Assembly: GCA_003001795.1 (NCBI GenBank)
Contig: PVNI01000012.1
Span: forward strand, 1 to 64,000
Origin: Actinomadura viridilutea
GTDB taxonomy: Bacteria; Actinomycetota; Actinomycetes; Streptosporangiales; Streptosporangiaceae
DNA length: 64,000 nt
Direction: 5' to 3'
The notes beneath the pieces are model-generated. The model had not been told where the DNA came from and ran no database searches. It was given only the letters and a program-made list of their open reading frames with translations. A program made the position numbers and the translations under genes. Positions 48,346 through 59,062 of this stretch are shown here, piece by piece. How positions within the stretch are numbered: the first letter of the stretch is position 1; the number at the start of each line of letters is the position of its first letter.

Positions 48346-49602
48346 GTGACCGACTCCACCCGACAGGCAGACGTCATCGTCGTCGGGGCCGGCCCCGCCG
48401 GGTCGTCGACGGCTTACTGGCTGGCCCAGGCGGGCCTCGACGTGCTGTTGCTGGAGAAGGCCGCGTTCCCGCGCGACAAGATCTGCGGTGACGGTCTGAC
48501 GCCGCGCGCGGTGCGCGCGCTGGTCGCCATGGGCGTCGACCTCAACGCGCCCGGGTGGGCCCGCAACAAGGGGCTGCGCATCTACGGCGGCGGCGTCAAG
48601 ATCGAGCTGCCCTGGCCCGAGCTCGCCAGCTTCCCCGACTTCGGCCTGGTGCGCCCCCGCATGGACTTGGACCAGCTGCTGGCCGAGCACGCCGCCAAGG
48701 CGGGCGCCCGGCTGCTGCAGGGCTGCGCCGTCACCGGCCCGATCCTCGACGAGCGCACCGACCGCATCATCGGCGTCACCGCCAAGTACGAGGGCGAGGA
48801 GGTGGAGTTCCACGCGCCGCTGGTGGTGGCGGCCGACGGCAACTCCAGCCGCCTGTCGGTCGCCATGGGGGTGCGCCGCCGCCCCGACCGCCCCATGGGC
48901 GTGGCCGTCCGCCGCTACTTCCGCACGCCGCGCCACGACGACGACTACATGGAGGCGTGGCTGGAGCTGTGGGACGGGGAGCGGCTGCTGCCCGGCTACG
49001 GCTGGGTGTTCCCGGTCGGCGACGGCACCTCCAACGTGGGCCTCGGCCTGCTCAACACCAGCAAGGCGTTCCAGAACGTCGACTACCGCGGCATGATGCG
49101 CGCCTGGTGCGCCCAGATGCCGGAGGAGTGGCAGTTCGACGAGGACCACGCCACCGGCCCGATCCGCGGCGCCGCGCTGCCCATGGGCTTCAACCGCCAG
49201 CCGCACTACACCCGCGGCATGCTGCTGGTCGGCGACGCGGGCGGCATGATCAACCCGTTCAACGGCGAGGGCATCGACTACGCGCTGGAGTCCGGCCGGC
49301 TGGCCGCCGAGATCATGGTGCAGGCGCTGGCCCGGCGCACCCCCGCGCAGCGCGAGCGCACGCTGCACGAGTACCCGCGCATCCTCAAGGAGGAGCACGG
49401 CGGCTACTTCACGCTGGCCCGTATCTTCGTCCAGGCGATCGGCGACCCGCGGGTGATGAAGTTCCTCACCTCGCACGGCCTGCCGCACCCGACCCTGATG
49501 CGCTTCACGCTGAAGCTGCTGGCCAACCTCACCGACCGGCGCGGCGGCGACATGATGGACCGCGTCATCAACGCGATGCAGAAGGTGGCGCCGGCGGCAT
49601 GA
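48346..49602 (+). CDS. Geranylgeranyl/menaquinone reductase (MenJ-like)
   Basis: FAD-dependent reductase; the mycobacterial homologue (Rv0561c, MenJ) saturates one isoprene unit of menaquinone. The 418-residue product has the FAD motif VIVVGAGPAGSSTAYWLA, CGDGLTPRAVRAL, LVRPRMDLDQLL, VAADGNSSRLS and the second FAD motif LLVGDAGGMINPFNGEGIDYA. Start GTG 48346. Its stop overlaps the ATG of the repeat ORF at 49599, and nuoA lies beyond. Confidence 0.92.
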   Translation: MTDSTRQADVIVVGAGPAGSSTAYWLAQAGLDVLLLEKAAFPRDKICGDGLTPRAVRALVAMGVDLNAPGWARNKGLRIYGGGVKIELPWPELASFPDFGLVRPRMDLDQLLAEHAAKAGARLLQGCAVTGPILDERTDRIIGVTAKYEGEEVEFHAPLVVAADGNSSRLSVAMGVRRRPDRPMGVAVRRYFRTPRHDDDYMEAWLELWDGERLLPGYGWVFPVGDGTSNVGLGLLNTSKAFQNVDYRGMMRAWCAQMPEEWQFDEDHATGPIRGAALPMGFNRQPHYTRGMLLVGDAGGMINPFNGEGIDYALESGRLAAEIMVQALARRTPAQRERTLHEYPRILKEEHGGYFTLARIFVQAIGDPRVMKFLTSHGLPHPTLMRFTLKLLANLTDRRGGDMMDRVINAMQKVAPAA

Positions 49603-49956
49603 GCGGGCTGAAGGGGCGCGGCGGCGCCTGGACTGAGGAGCGACGTAGGAGCGACGAGGGAAGGCGTCGCCTTGCGTGCGCCCCGGAAGCCTGCGGGAGG
49701 CAGGGCATGAGCGGGCTGAAGGGGCGCGGCGGCGCCTGGACTGAGGAGCGACGTAGGAGCGACGAGGGAAGGCGTCGCCTTGCGTGCGCCCCGGAAGCCT
49801 GCGGGAGGCAGGGCATGAGCGGGCTGAAGGGGCGCGGCGGCGCCTGGACTGAGGAGCGACGTAGGAGCGACGAGGGAAGGCGTCGCCTTGCGTGCGCCCC
49901 GGAAGCCTGCGGGAGGCAGGGCATGAGCGGGCTGAAGGGGCGCGGCGGCGCCTGGA
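49599..49956. repeat. Tandem repeat, 3 x 108 bp plus a 34-bp partial copy
   Basis: Identical units at 49599-49706, 49707-49814 and 49815-49922, then 49923-49956 matching the first 34 bases. Each unit starts ATGAGCGGGCTGAAGGGGCG. The first 80 bases align without gaps with the 105-bp unit after rex (shared blocks ATGAGC, CGCGGC, GCCTGGAC, GAGCGA, GAGGGAAGG, CTTG). Confidence 0.97.
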
Positions 49957-50147
49957 GGCGACCCCCGAGGGGAGTGCATTTGGTCACCTTGGCTAGGGTG
50001 GCGACCCGTGTGCGTGAGGGGGCTCACGGACACGCGGCAGGTCATGCCACCGCGTCGGCGCGCCCGGCCCGCGCCGCCCGCATCCCCGTGGGCGGTATCG
50101 GACCGTGTGCCCCGTACAGCGTCGTACGAACCGAGGAGGGGCTGTAG
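49599..50147 (+). CDS. Repeat-derived ORF between the reductase gene and nuoA
   Basis: ATG 49599 overlaps the reductase stop (ATGA). The 182-codon frame encodes a 36-residue unit (MSGLKGRGGAWTEERRRSDE plus GRRRLACAPEACGRQG) three times exactly, part of a fourth, then an unrelated Arg/Ala-rich tail. It stops four bases before nuoA. Every unit starts with its own ATG. No known domain. Probably an untranslated or non-functional by-product of repeat growth, but the frame is intact and divisible by three. Confidence 0.4.
   Translation: MSGLKGRGGAWTEERRRSDEGRRRLACAPEACGRQGMSGLKGRGGAWTEERRRSDEGRRRLACAPEACGRQGMSGLKGRGGAWTEERRRSDEGRRRLACAPEACGRQGMSGLKGRGGAWRRPPRGVHLVTLARVATRVREGAHGHAAGHATASARPARAARIPVGGIGPCAPYSVVRTEEGL
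49994..49999 (+). promoter_or_regulatory. Possible internal promoter for nuoA
   Basis: TAGGGT lies in the unrepeated DNA between the array and nuoA, eight bases before an in-frame GTG at 50008 and 153 bases before the nuoA ATG. It would allow nuo expression independent of the upstream promoter. Confidence 0.4.
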
Positions 50148-50151
50148 AGAC

Positions 50152-50511
50152 ATGGATCTCTATGTTCCGATCATCGTGCTGGGGGTGCTCGCCTTCGGGT
50201 TCGCCGTCTTCTCGGTGGTGATGGCGTCACTCACCGGCCCCAAGCGGTGGAACCGCGCCAAGCTTGAGGCGTACGAGTGCGGCATCGAGCCGACCCCGCA
50301 GCCGGTGGGCGGCGGGCGCTTCCCGGTGAAGTACTACCTGACGGCGATGCTGTTCATCGTCTTCGACATCGAGATCATCTTCCTCTACCCCTGGGCGGTC
50401 GCGTTCGACCGGCTGGGCCTCTTCGGTCTGGTGGAGATGGTCTTGTTCATCCTCACCGTGCTGGTGGCGTACGCCTACATCTGGCGGCGCGGTGGTCTGG
50501 AGTGGGACTGA
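50152..50511 (+). CDS. nuoA: NADH-quinone oxidoreductase subunit A
   Basis: The 119-residue membrane subunit at the peripheral-membrane arm junction has three helices (LYVPIIVLGVLAFGFAVFSV, YYLTAMLFIVFDIEIIFLYP, LVEMVLFILTVLVAYAYIW). The conserved loop YECGIEPTPQPVGGGRFPVK precedes helix 2. Start ATG 50152; the frame stays open to GTG 50008, but that extension has no family similarity. First of the nuo genes. Confidence 0.96.
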   Translation: MDLYVPIIVLGVLAFGFAVFSVVMASLTGPKRWNRAKLEAYECGIEPTPQPVGGGRFPVKYYLTAMLFIVFDIEIIFLYPWAVAFDRLGLFGLVEMVLFILTVLVAYAYIWRRGGLEWD

Positions 50512-50512
50512 C

Positions 50513-51067
50513 ATGGGCCTGGAAGAGAAACTCCCGAGCGGTTTCCTGCTGACGACGGTGGAGCAGGTCGCCGGGTGGGCGCGCGCCAGCTCGGTGTGGC
50601 CGGCGACGTTCGGCCTGGCCTGCTGCGCCATCGAGATGATGGCGACCGGCGACCCGCGGCACGACTTCTCCCGGTGGGGCATGGAGCGCGCCTCGGCCAC
50701 GCCGCGGCAGGCCGACCTGATGATCGTGGCGGGCCGGGTGAGCCAGAAGATGGCGCCGGTGCTGCGGCAGGTCTACGACCAGATGACCGAGCCCAAGTGG
50801 GTCATCGCGATGGGCGTGTGCGCGTCGTCCGGCGGCATGTTCAACAACTACGCCATCGTGCAGGGCGTGGACCACATCGTCCCGGTGGACATCTACCTGC
50901 CGGGCTGCCCGCCGCGTCCGGAGATGCTGCTGGACGCGATCCTCAAGCTGCACGACAAGATCCGCAACACCAAGCTCGGCGCGCAGCGCGAGCGGCAGAT
51001 CGCCGAGCTGGAGGAGGCCAAGCGGCGGCAGCTGCCGCTGCTCGGCCAGTCGGGAGGTGCGGCATGA
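50513..51067 (+). CDS. nuoB: NADH-quinone oxidoreductase subunit B
   Basis: Carries cluster N2, the last iron-sulfur centre before quinone. The 184-residue product has GLACCAIEMMATG with the adjacent cysteines, GVCASSGGMFNNY and LPGCPPRPEMLLDA, supplying the four ligands. It begins one base after the nuoA stop and overlaps nuoC by ATGA. Confidence 0.97.
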   Translation: MGLEEKLPSGFLLTTVEQVAGWARASSVWPATFGLACCAIEMMATGDPRHDFSRWGMERASATPRQADLMIVAGRVSQKMAPVLRQVYDQMTEPKWVIAMGVCASSGGMFNNYAIVQGVDHIVPVDIYLPGCPPRPEMLLDAILKLHDKIRNTKLGAQRERQIAELEEAKRRQLPLLGQSGGAA

Positions 51068-51806
51068 GCTCGCAGCACCCTGAGCAGCGGGCCGAGCAGT
51101 CCGCCGACCGGCTGCCCGCGAAGGCCGCGCAGGACCGGCTGCAGCAGCCGATCGTCCGGCGCGGCATGTTCGGCGCCAAGACCACCGGCGACACCTCCGG
51201 GTACGGCCGCCTGGTGGTGCGGCAGGCGCCCAAGGTGTCGACGCCGCGTCCGTACGGCGGACCGGACGTGACCGGCGAGCCGGGCGAGTTCGACGAGATC
51301 GCCGACGCTCTGGAGCGGTCCGTTCCGGACTTCGACGACGCGGTGGAACGCGTCGTGGTGGACCGGGGCGAGCTGACGTTCTTCGTCAAGCGGGAGCGGC
51401 TGCCGGACGTGGCGCGGCGGCTGCGCGACGAGCCCGACCTGCGGTTCGAGCTGTGCACCGGGGTGTCCGGCGTGCACTACCCTCAGGACGCCGGGGCGGA
51501 GCTGCACGCCGTCTACCACCTGTGCTCCATCACGCACAACCGGCGGGTCCGGCTGGAGGTCACCTGTCCCGACGCCGACCCGCACATCCCGTCGATTGTG
51601 TCGATCTACCCGACCAACGACTGGCACGAGCGGGAGACCTACGACTTCTTCGGCATCGTGTTCGACGGGCATCCGGCGCTGACCCGCATCGAGATGCCCG
51701 ACGACTGGGTGGGCCACCCGCAGCGCAAGGACTACCCCCTCGGCGGCATCCCCGTCGAGTACCGCGGAGCGCAGACTCCGCCGCCTGACCAGCGGAGGTC
51801 GTACAC

Positions 51807-51810
<4 letters not shown>
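51064..51810 (+). CDS. nuoC: NADH-quinone oxidoreductase subunit C
   Basis: Peripheral-arm subunit of 248 residues. The N-terminal ~75 residues are a charged extension typical of actinobacteria; the core includes YHLCSITHNRRVRLEV and the signature IYPTNDWHERETYDFFGIVF followed by DGHP. It is separate from NuoD here, unlike the enterobacterial fusion. Overlaps nuoB and nuoD by four bases each. Confidence 0.96.
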
Positions 51811-53152
<1,342 letters not shown>

Positions 53153-53156
<4 letters not shown>

Positions 53157-53863
53157 GCTATTCCGTCGAGACCCGGCAGCGGCTGGAACGGGACGCCAAG
53201 GAGATCATCGCGCGGTACCCCAAGCCCCGGTCGGCGCTGCTGCCGCTGCTGCACCTGGTGCAGTCGGAGGACGGCTACATCAGCCAGGACGGCATCGAGT
53301 TCTGCGCCGAGCAGCTCGGCATCACGCCCGCGCAGGTCACCGGCGTCGCCACGTTCTACACCATGTACAAGCGCCGGCCGGTCGGCGAGTACCACGTCGG
53401 GGTGTGCATCAACACCCTGTGCGCGGTGATGGGCGGCGACCAGATCTGGGAGGAGCTCAGCGAGCACCTCGGCGTCGGCCACGACGAGGCCACCGAGGAC
53501 GGGAAGGTGTCGCTGGAGCGCATCGAGTGCAACGCGGCCTGCGACTTCGCGCCCGTCATGACGGTCAACTGGGAGTTCTTCGACAACATGACTCCCGAGA
53601 AGGCCAAGAAGCTCGTCGACGACCTGCGCGCGGGCAAGGAGGTCCGCCCCACGCGCGGTCCGGACAAGCTGTGCACCTGGAAGGAGGCGTCCCGGATCCT
53701 GGCGGGGTTCCCCGACGGCCGGGCGCACGAGGGCGTGCAGGCCGGGCCCGAGTCGCTGCGCGGCCTGGAGGTCGCCAAGCGCAACGGCTGGACCGCTCCG
53801 CCGGCGGACGGCGACGGCGAGGGGCCGGCCGAGTCCGGCAGCCAGGAAGGCGGCGATCAGTGA
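53153..53863 (+). CDS. nuoE: NADH-quinone oxidoreductase subunit E
   Basis: NADH-module subunit with a thioredoxin-like [2Fe-2S] domain (cluster N1a). The 236-residue product has VGVCINTLCAVMGG and ECNAACDFAPVMTVN, the C-x4-C and C-x3-C ligand pairs, then an actinobacterial C-terminal extension (about 175-236). GTGA overlaps at both ends. Confidence 0.96.
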
Positions 53864-55167
53864 CCACGACGCTCACCCCCGTCCTCACCAAGAACTGGGA
53901 CCAGCCCGACTCGTTCACCCGCGAGGGCTACGAGCGGACGGGCGGTTACCGGGCGCTGCGCAAGGCGCTCACGATGGACCCCGACGCCATCGTGCAGGCG
54001 GTCAAGGACTCCGGGCTGCGCGGGCGCGGCGGCGCGGGCTTCCCCACCGGCATGAAGTGGGGGTTCCTGCCGCCGAACAGCCCCAACCCGCGGTACCTGG
54101 TGGTCAACGCCGACGAGTCCGAGCCGGGCACGTGCAAGGACATCCCGCTGATGATGGCCAACCCGCACGTGCTGGTCGAGGGCATCGTCATCAGCGCCTA
54201 CGCGATCCGGTCCAACCACGCGTTCATCTATGTGCGCGGCGAGGTGCTGCACGTCATCCGGCGCCTGCAGCAGGCGGTCGCCGAGGCGTACGAGGCCGGC
54301 TACCTCGGCAAGGACATCCTCGGCTCCGGGTACGACCTGGACCTGGTCGTGCACACCGGCGCCGGCGCCTACATCTGCGGCGAGGAGACGGCGCTGCTGG
54401 ACTCGCTGGAGGGCTACCGCGGTCAACCCCGACTCAAGCCTCCCTTCCCGGCCGTCGCCGGCCTGTACGGCGGCCCTACGGTCATCAACAACGTCGAGTC
54501 GATCTCCTCGGTTCCCTCGATCGTGGCCAACGGGGCGGACTGGTTCGCCTCGATGGGCACGGAGAAGTCCAAGGGCTTCGGGATCTTCTCGCTGTCGGGG
54601 CACGTCACCCGGCCCGGGCAGTACGAGGCGCCGCTCGGCGTGACGCTGCGGGAGCTGCTCGACATGGCGGGCGGCATCCGCGCGGGGCACCGGCTGAAGT
54701 TCTGGACGCCGGGCGGCTCGTCCACCCCGATCTTCACCGAGGAGCACTTGGACGTCCCGCTGGACTTCGAGTCGGTCGGCGCGGCCGGGTCCATGCTGGG
54801 CACCCGGGCACTGCAGATCTTCGACGAGACCACCTGCGTGGTGCGGGCCGTGCTGCGCTGGTCGGAGTTCTACGCCCACGAGTCGTGCGGCAAGTGCACG
54901 CCGTGCCGCGAGGGCACGTACTGGTACAAGCAGATGCTCAAGCGGCTGGAGGCCGGGCAGGGCACCGAGGAGGACCTGGAGACCCTGCTCGACCTGTCCG
55001 ACAACATCCTCGGACGGTCGTTCTGCGCGCTCGGCGACGGCGCGACCAGCTCGGTCACGTCGTCCATCAAGCTGTTCCGCGACGAGTACCTCCAGCACTT
55101 CGAGCAGGGCGGCTGTCCGTTCGACCCGGCCAAATCGACGATTTGGGCCGGAGGTGAGGACCGATGA
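53860..55167 (+). CDS. nuoF: NADH-quinone oxidoreductase subunit F
   Basis: Binds NADH and FMN and cluster N3. The 435-residue product contains GLRGRGGAGFPTGMKW, NADESEPGTCKD, GAGAYICGEETALLDSLEG and the [4Fe-4S] motif ESCGKCTPCREGT with the fourth Cys in RSFCALGDGA. Start GTG 53860. Confidence 0.97.
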   Translation: MTTTLTPVLTKNWDQPDSFTREGYERTGGYRALRKALTMDPDAIVQAVKDSGLRGRGGAGFPTGMKWGFLPPNSPNPRYLVVNADESEPGTCKDIPLMMANPHVLVEGIVISAYAIRSNHAFIYVRGEVLHVIRRLQQAVAEAYEAGYLGKDILGSGYDLDLVVHTGAGAYICGEETALLDSLEGYRGQPRLKPPFPAVAGLYGGPTVINNVESISSVPSIVANGADWFASMGTEKSKGFGIFSLSGHVTRPGQYEAPLGVTLRELLDMAGGIRAGHRLKFWTPGGSSTPIFTEEHLDVPLDFESVGAAGSMLGTRALQIFDETTCVVRAVLRWSEFYAHESCGKCTPCREGTYWYKQMLKRLEAGQGTEEDLETLLDLSDNILGRSFCALGDGATSSVTSSIKLFRDEYLQHFEQGGCPFDPAKSTIWAGGEDR

Positions 55168-57713
55168 CGGTGACGGTTAGTGGCGGCGCCGCGGGTCAGG
55201 GCAAGTCCCGCGACGACGAGGTTGTCCCGGCCGAGGAGATGGTGCCGGTCACGATCGACGGCTTCGAGATCGAGGTGCCCAAGGGCACGTTGATCATCCG
55301 GGCCGCCGAGCTGCTGGGCATCCAGATCCCGCGGTTCTGCGACCACCCGCTGCTCGACCCGGTCGGGGCGTGCCGCCAGTGCCTGGTGGAGATCCCCGAC
55401 GCCGGCAACGGGCGCGCCATGCCCAAGCCGCAGGCGTCCTGCACCACCCAGGTCATGCCGGGGATGGTCGTCAAGACGCAGCTCACCTCGCCGGTCGCCG
55501 ACAAGGCCCAGCACGGCGTGATGGAGCTGCTGCTGATCAACCACCCGCTGGACTGCCCGATCTGCGACAAGGGCGGCGAGTGCCCCCTGCAGAACCAGGC
55601 GATGTCCAACGGCCGGGGCGAGTCGCGGTTCACCGAGACCAAGCGCACCTTCCCCAAGCCGATCGCGCTGTCCAGCCAGGTGCTGCTGGACCGCGAGCGG
55701 TGCATCCAGTGCGCGCGCTGCACCCGCTTCTCCGACCAGATCGCCGGGGACCCGTTCATCGACCTGTTCGAACGCGGCGCCAAGGAGCAGGTCGGGGCCG
55801 CCCAGGACCGGCCGTTCCAGTCCTACTTCTCCGGCAACACCGTGCAGATCTGCCCGGTGGGGGCGCTGACCGGCGCGGCGTACCGGTTCCGGGCCCGCCC
55901 GTTCGACCTGGTGTCCACGCCGAGCGTCTGCGAGCACTGCGCCTCCGGCTGCGCGCTGCGCACCGACCACCGGCGCGGCAAGGTCACCCGGCGGCTGGCC
56001 GGGGACGACCCGCAGGTCAACGAGGAGTGGAACTGCGACAAGGGCCGGTGGGCGTTCACCTACGCCACCCAGCCCGACCGGCTCACCCACCCGCTGGTCC
56101 GCAACGAGGACGGCGTGCTGGAGACCGCGTCCTGGCCCGAGGCGCTCGCCATCGCGGCCAAGGGGCTGGCGGCGGCGCGCGGCAACGCGGGCGTGCTCAC
56201 CGGCGGACGGCTCACCCTCGAGGACGCCTACGCCTACGCCAAGTTCGCGCGGGTCGCGCTCGGCACCAACGACATCGACTTCCGCGCCCGTCCGCACTCG
56301 CGCGAGGAGGCCGAGTTCCTCGCCTCCTCGGTCGCGGGCCGCTCCATCGAGGTGTCCTACACCGAGCTGGAGAAGGCCCCGGCGGTGCTGCTCGCCGGGT
56401 TCGAGCCGGAGGAGGAGTCGCCGATCGTCTTCCTGCGGCTGCGCAAGGGCTTCCGCAAGAAGGGCGTGAAGGTCTACTCCATCGCCCCGTACGCCACCCG
56501 CGGCCTGAAGAAGATGGGCGGCACCCTGCTGCGGACCCTGCCGGGCGCCGAGGCCGAGGTGATCGGGGCCCTCATCACCGCCGGCGACGGCTCCCAGCCG
56601 TCCGCGGGGGCGCCGCTCGGCGCCGAGGAGGCCGCGGCGGTCCACCGGCTGCTGTCGGAGCCCGGCGCGGTCGTGCTGGCCGGGGAGCGGCTGGCGACCA
56701 GCCCCGGCGCGCTGTCCGCCCTGGTGCGGCTCGGCCAGGTCACCGGCGCGAAGATCGCGTGGGTGCCGCGCCGGGCTGGCGAGCGCGGCGCGCTGGAGGC
56801 CGGGGCGCTGCCCGGGCTGCTGCCGATCGGCCGCCCCGTCACCGACCCGGACGCGCGCGCCGAGGTCGCCCGCGTGTGGGGCGTGGCCGACCTGCCCGCC
56901 GCGCCCGGCCGCGACACCGCCGGCATCCTCGCCGCCGCCAAGACCGAGCGCGGCGCGCTGCTGGTCGGCGGGGTCGACCCCGACGACCTGCCGGACCCGG
57001 TCGCCGCGCTGGAGGCGCTGGAGGCGGCGTCGTTCGTGGTGAGCCTGGAGCAGCGGGTCAGCGCCGTCACCGACCGCGCCGACGTGGTGCTGCCGGTCGC
57101 GGCGGTCCAGGAGAAGTCCGGCACGTTCGTCGACTGGGAGGGCCGCGGCCGCCCGTTCGACGCCGCGCTGAAGTCCTCCGGCAAGCTGTCGGACCTGCGG
57201 GTGCTCAACGCCCTGGCCGACGAGATGGACGTGCACCTGGGCCTGACCGACCCGGCCGCCGCCCGCCGCGAGCTGACCGAGCTGGGCGCCTACCGGGGCG
57301 AGCGGCCGGCGGCGCCGGACGCGACGCCGTTCGTGCCGCCGCGTCCCGGCGAGGGCGAGGCGCTGCTGGCGACCTGGAGGCTGCTGCTGGACAAGGGCCG
57401 CATGCAGGACGGCGAGCCGCACCTGGCGGGCACCGCCAAGCCCGCCGTGGCCCGGCTGTCGCCCGCGACCGCCGCCGAGATCGGCGTGGCCGAGGGCGGC
57501 GCGGTCACGGTGTCCTCGCAGACCCGCGGCTCGCTGACGCTGCCGCTGGAGATCGTCCCGGACCTGCCCGACCGCGTGGTGTGGCTGCCCACCAACTCCG
57601 CGGGCTGCGCGCTGTACCGGGAGCTCGGCGCCGACGCCGGCCAGATCGTCAAGATCGCGCCGGGTGAGATCGCCGCCGCCGGTTCCGCGACCACGGCTGG
57701 AGGTGCCGCATGA
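55164..57713 (+). CDS. nuoG: NADH-quinone oxidoreductase subunit G
   Basis: Large iron-sulfur subunit of 849 residues. N-terminal [2Fe-2S] ligands lie in FCDHPLLDPVGACRQCLVE, [4Fe-4S] ligands in HPLDCPICDKGGECPLQNQ and RCIQCARCTRF. A molybdopterin-oxidoreductase-like region follows from CEHCASGCAL (the extra N7-type cluster segment), with GRGRPFDAAL-like loops and a C-terminal MopB-type barrel. Confidence 0.96.
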   Translation: MTVTVSGGAAGQGKSRDDEVVPAEEMVPVTIDGFEIEVPKGTLIIRAAELLGIQIPRFCDHPLLDPVGACRQCLVEIPDAGNGRAMPKPQASCTTQVMPGMVVKTQLTSPVADKAQHGVMELLLINHPLDCPICDKGGECPLQNQAMSNGRGESRFTETKRTFPKPIALSSQVLLDRERCIQCARCTRFSDQIAGDPFIDLFERGAKEQVGAAQDRPFQSYFSGNTVQICPVGALTGAAYRFRARPFDLVSTPSVCEHCASGCALRTDHRRGKVTRRLAGDDPQVNEEWNCDKGRWAFTYATQPDRLTHPLVRNEDGVLETASWPEALAIAAKGLAAARGNAGVLTGGRLTLEDAYAYAKFARVALGTNDIDFRARPHSREEAEFLASSVAGRSIEVSYTELEKAPAVLLAGFEPEEESPIVFLRLRKGFRKKGVKVYSIAPYATRGLKKMGGTLLRTLPGAEAEVIGALITAGDGSQPSAGAPLGAEEAAAVHRLLSEPGAVVLAGERLATSPGALSALVRLGQVTGAKIAWVPRRAGERGALEAGALPGLLPIGRPVTDPDARAEVARVWGVADLPAAPGRDTAGILAAAKTERGALLVGGVDPDDLPDPVAALEALEAASFVVSLEQRVSAVTDRADVVLPVAAVQEKSGTFVDWEGRGRPFDAALKSSGKLSDLRVLNALADEMDVHLGLTDPAAARRELTELGAYRGERPAAPDATPFVPPRPGEGEALLATWRLLLDKGRMQDGEPHLAGTAKPAVARLSPATAAEIGVAEGGAVTVSSQTRGSLTLPLEIVPDLPDRVVWLPTNSAGCALYRELGADAGQIVKIAPGEIAAAGSATTAGGAA

Positions 57714-59062
57714 GCTTGACCGCACTGGCCGCCGCGCCCGCCGGCGACGGGCCCACCCTGGAGGACTTCGGCAAGGACCCCTGGTGGCTGATCGGCGGCA
57801 AGGTCCTGGTCATCTTCGTCTTCCTGGTGGTGACCGTCCTGCTGACCATGTGGGTCGAGCGGCGGGTCATCGGCCGGATGCAGCTGCGCGTCGGCCCCAA
57901 CCGGGCGGGCCCCTTCGGGCTGCTGCAGGGCCTCGCCGACGGCATCAAGCTTGCGCTGAAGGAGGACATCGTCCCCCGCGGGGTCGACAAGGTGGTGTTC
58001 GTCCTGGCGCCGGTGATCTCGGCGACCCCGGCGTTCATCTCCTTCTCGATCATCCCGTTCGGCCCCGAGGTGTCGATCTTCGGGCACCGCACCGCGCTGC
58101 AGGGCACCGACCTGCCGGTGGCGGTGCTGCTGGTGCTGGCCATGGCGTCGATGGGCGCCTACGGGGTGGTGCTGGCCGGCTGGTCGTCGATGTCGCCGTA
58201 CTCGCTGCTGGGCGGGCTGCGCTCGTCCGCGCAGATCATCTCCTACGAGATCGCGATGTCGCTGTCGTTCGTGGCGGTGTTCCTGTTCGCCGGGACGATG
58301 TCGACCTCGGAGATCGTGGCGGCGCAGGCGGACGCCTGGTACGCGGTGCTGCTGTTCCCGTCCTTCGCGGTCTACGTGATCACGATGATGGGCGAGTCGA
58401 ACCGCATCCCGTTCGACCTGCCCGAGGGCGAGGGCGAGATCGTCGGCGGGTTCCACACCGAGTACTCGTCGCTGAAGTTCGCGATGTTCTTCCTCGCCGA
58501 GTACATCAACCTGGCGACCCTCTCGGCGCTGGCCACCACCCTGTTCCTGGGCGGCTGGCGCGCGCCCGCGCCGATCTCCACCTTCTGGGAGGGCGCCAAC
58601 CAGGGCTGGTGGCCGGTGCTGTGGTTCCTGGTGAAGGTGTGGGCGTTCATCTTCTTCTTCATCTGGCTGCGCGGTACGCTGCCGCGGGTCCGCTACGACC
58701 AGCTGATGAAGCTGGGCTGGAAGGTGCTCATGCCCTTCTCGCTCGGCTGGATCCTGCTGGTGGCCACCATCCAGGCCTTCAAGAACGAGGGCTACGAGGT
58801 CCGGCAGATCATGCTGATCGTCGCGATCGTCGCCGCCGTCGTCCTGGCCGCGACCGTGCTGTGGGAGATGGTCCGCGGCGAGCCCGCCGAGGAGGCCGAG
58901 GCCGCGTCGGGCGCCCGGGACCGGGTCAAGGGCGGCGCTCCCGCCGACGCCGCGGGCGGCTTCCCGGTGCCGCCGCTGGACGCCCCGCACTACCACGGGA
59001 AGACCGGGAAGCCCACCCCGTCCCGTACCTCGTCCAAGGAGGTCGCACGTGGCACTCACTGA
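57710..59062 (+). CDS. nuoH: NADH-quinone oxidoreductase subunit H
   Basis: Membrane subunit of 450 residues linking the quinone site to the proton pumps. It has about eight helices with WVERRVIGRMQLRVGPNRAG, GLLQGLADGIKLALKED, FPSFAVYVITMMGESNRIPF and DLPEGEGEIVGGFHTEYSSL. A C-terminal hydrophilic tail of about 60 residues, unusual outside actinobacteria, ends the protein. It overlaps nuoI by 14 bases. Confidence 0.97.
   Translation: MSLTALAAAPAGDGPTLEDFGKDPWWLIGGKVLVIFVFLVVTVLLTMWVERRVIGRMQLRVGPNRAGPFGLLQGLADGIKLALKEDIVPRGVDKVVFVLAPVISATPAFISFSIIPFGPEVSIFGHRTALQGTDLPVAVLLVLAMASMGAYGVVLAGWSSMSPYSLLGGLRSSAQIISYEIAMSLSFVAVFLFAGTMSTSEIVAAQADAWYAVLLFPSFAVYVITMMGESNRIPFDLPEGEGEIVGGFHTEYSSLKFAMFFLAEYINLATLSALATTLFLGGWRAPAPISTFWEGANQGWWPVLWFLVKVWAFIFFFIWLRGTLPRVRYDQLMKLGWKVLMPFSLGWILLVATIQAFKNEGYEVRQIMLIVAIVAAVVLAATVLWEMVRGEPAEEAEAASGARDRVKGGAPADAAGGFPVPPLDAPHYHGKTGKPTPSRTSSKEVARGTH

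Noticed and set aside
49599..49956. CRISPR array
   Set aside because: The repeats are 108 bp and directly adjacent without spacers, and no cas genes are nearby.
50008..50511. Longer NuoA starting at GTG 50008
   Set aside because: The extra 48 residues are Arg/Pro rich and unlike any NuoA; the ATG at 50152 gives the normal 119-residue protein.
54870..57725. 951-codon minus-strand frame opposite nuoG
   Set aside because: Antisense shadow of nuoF-nuoG; no family similarity.
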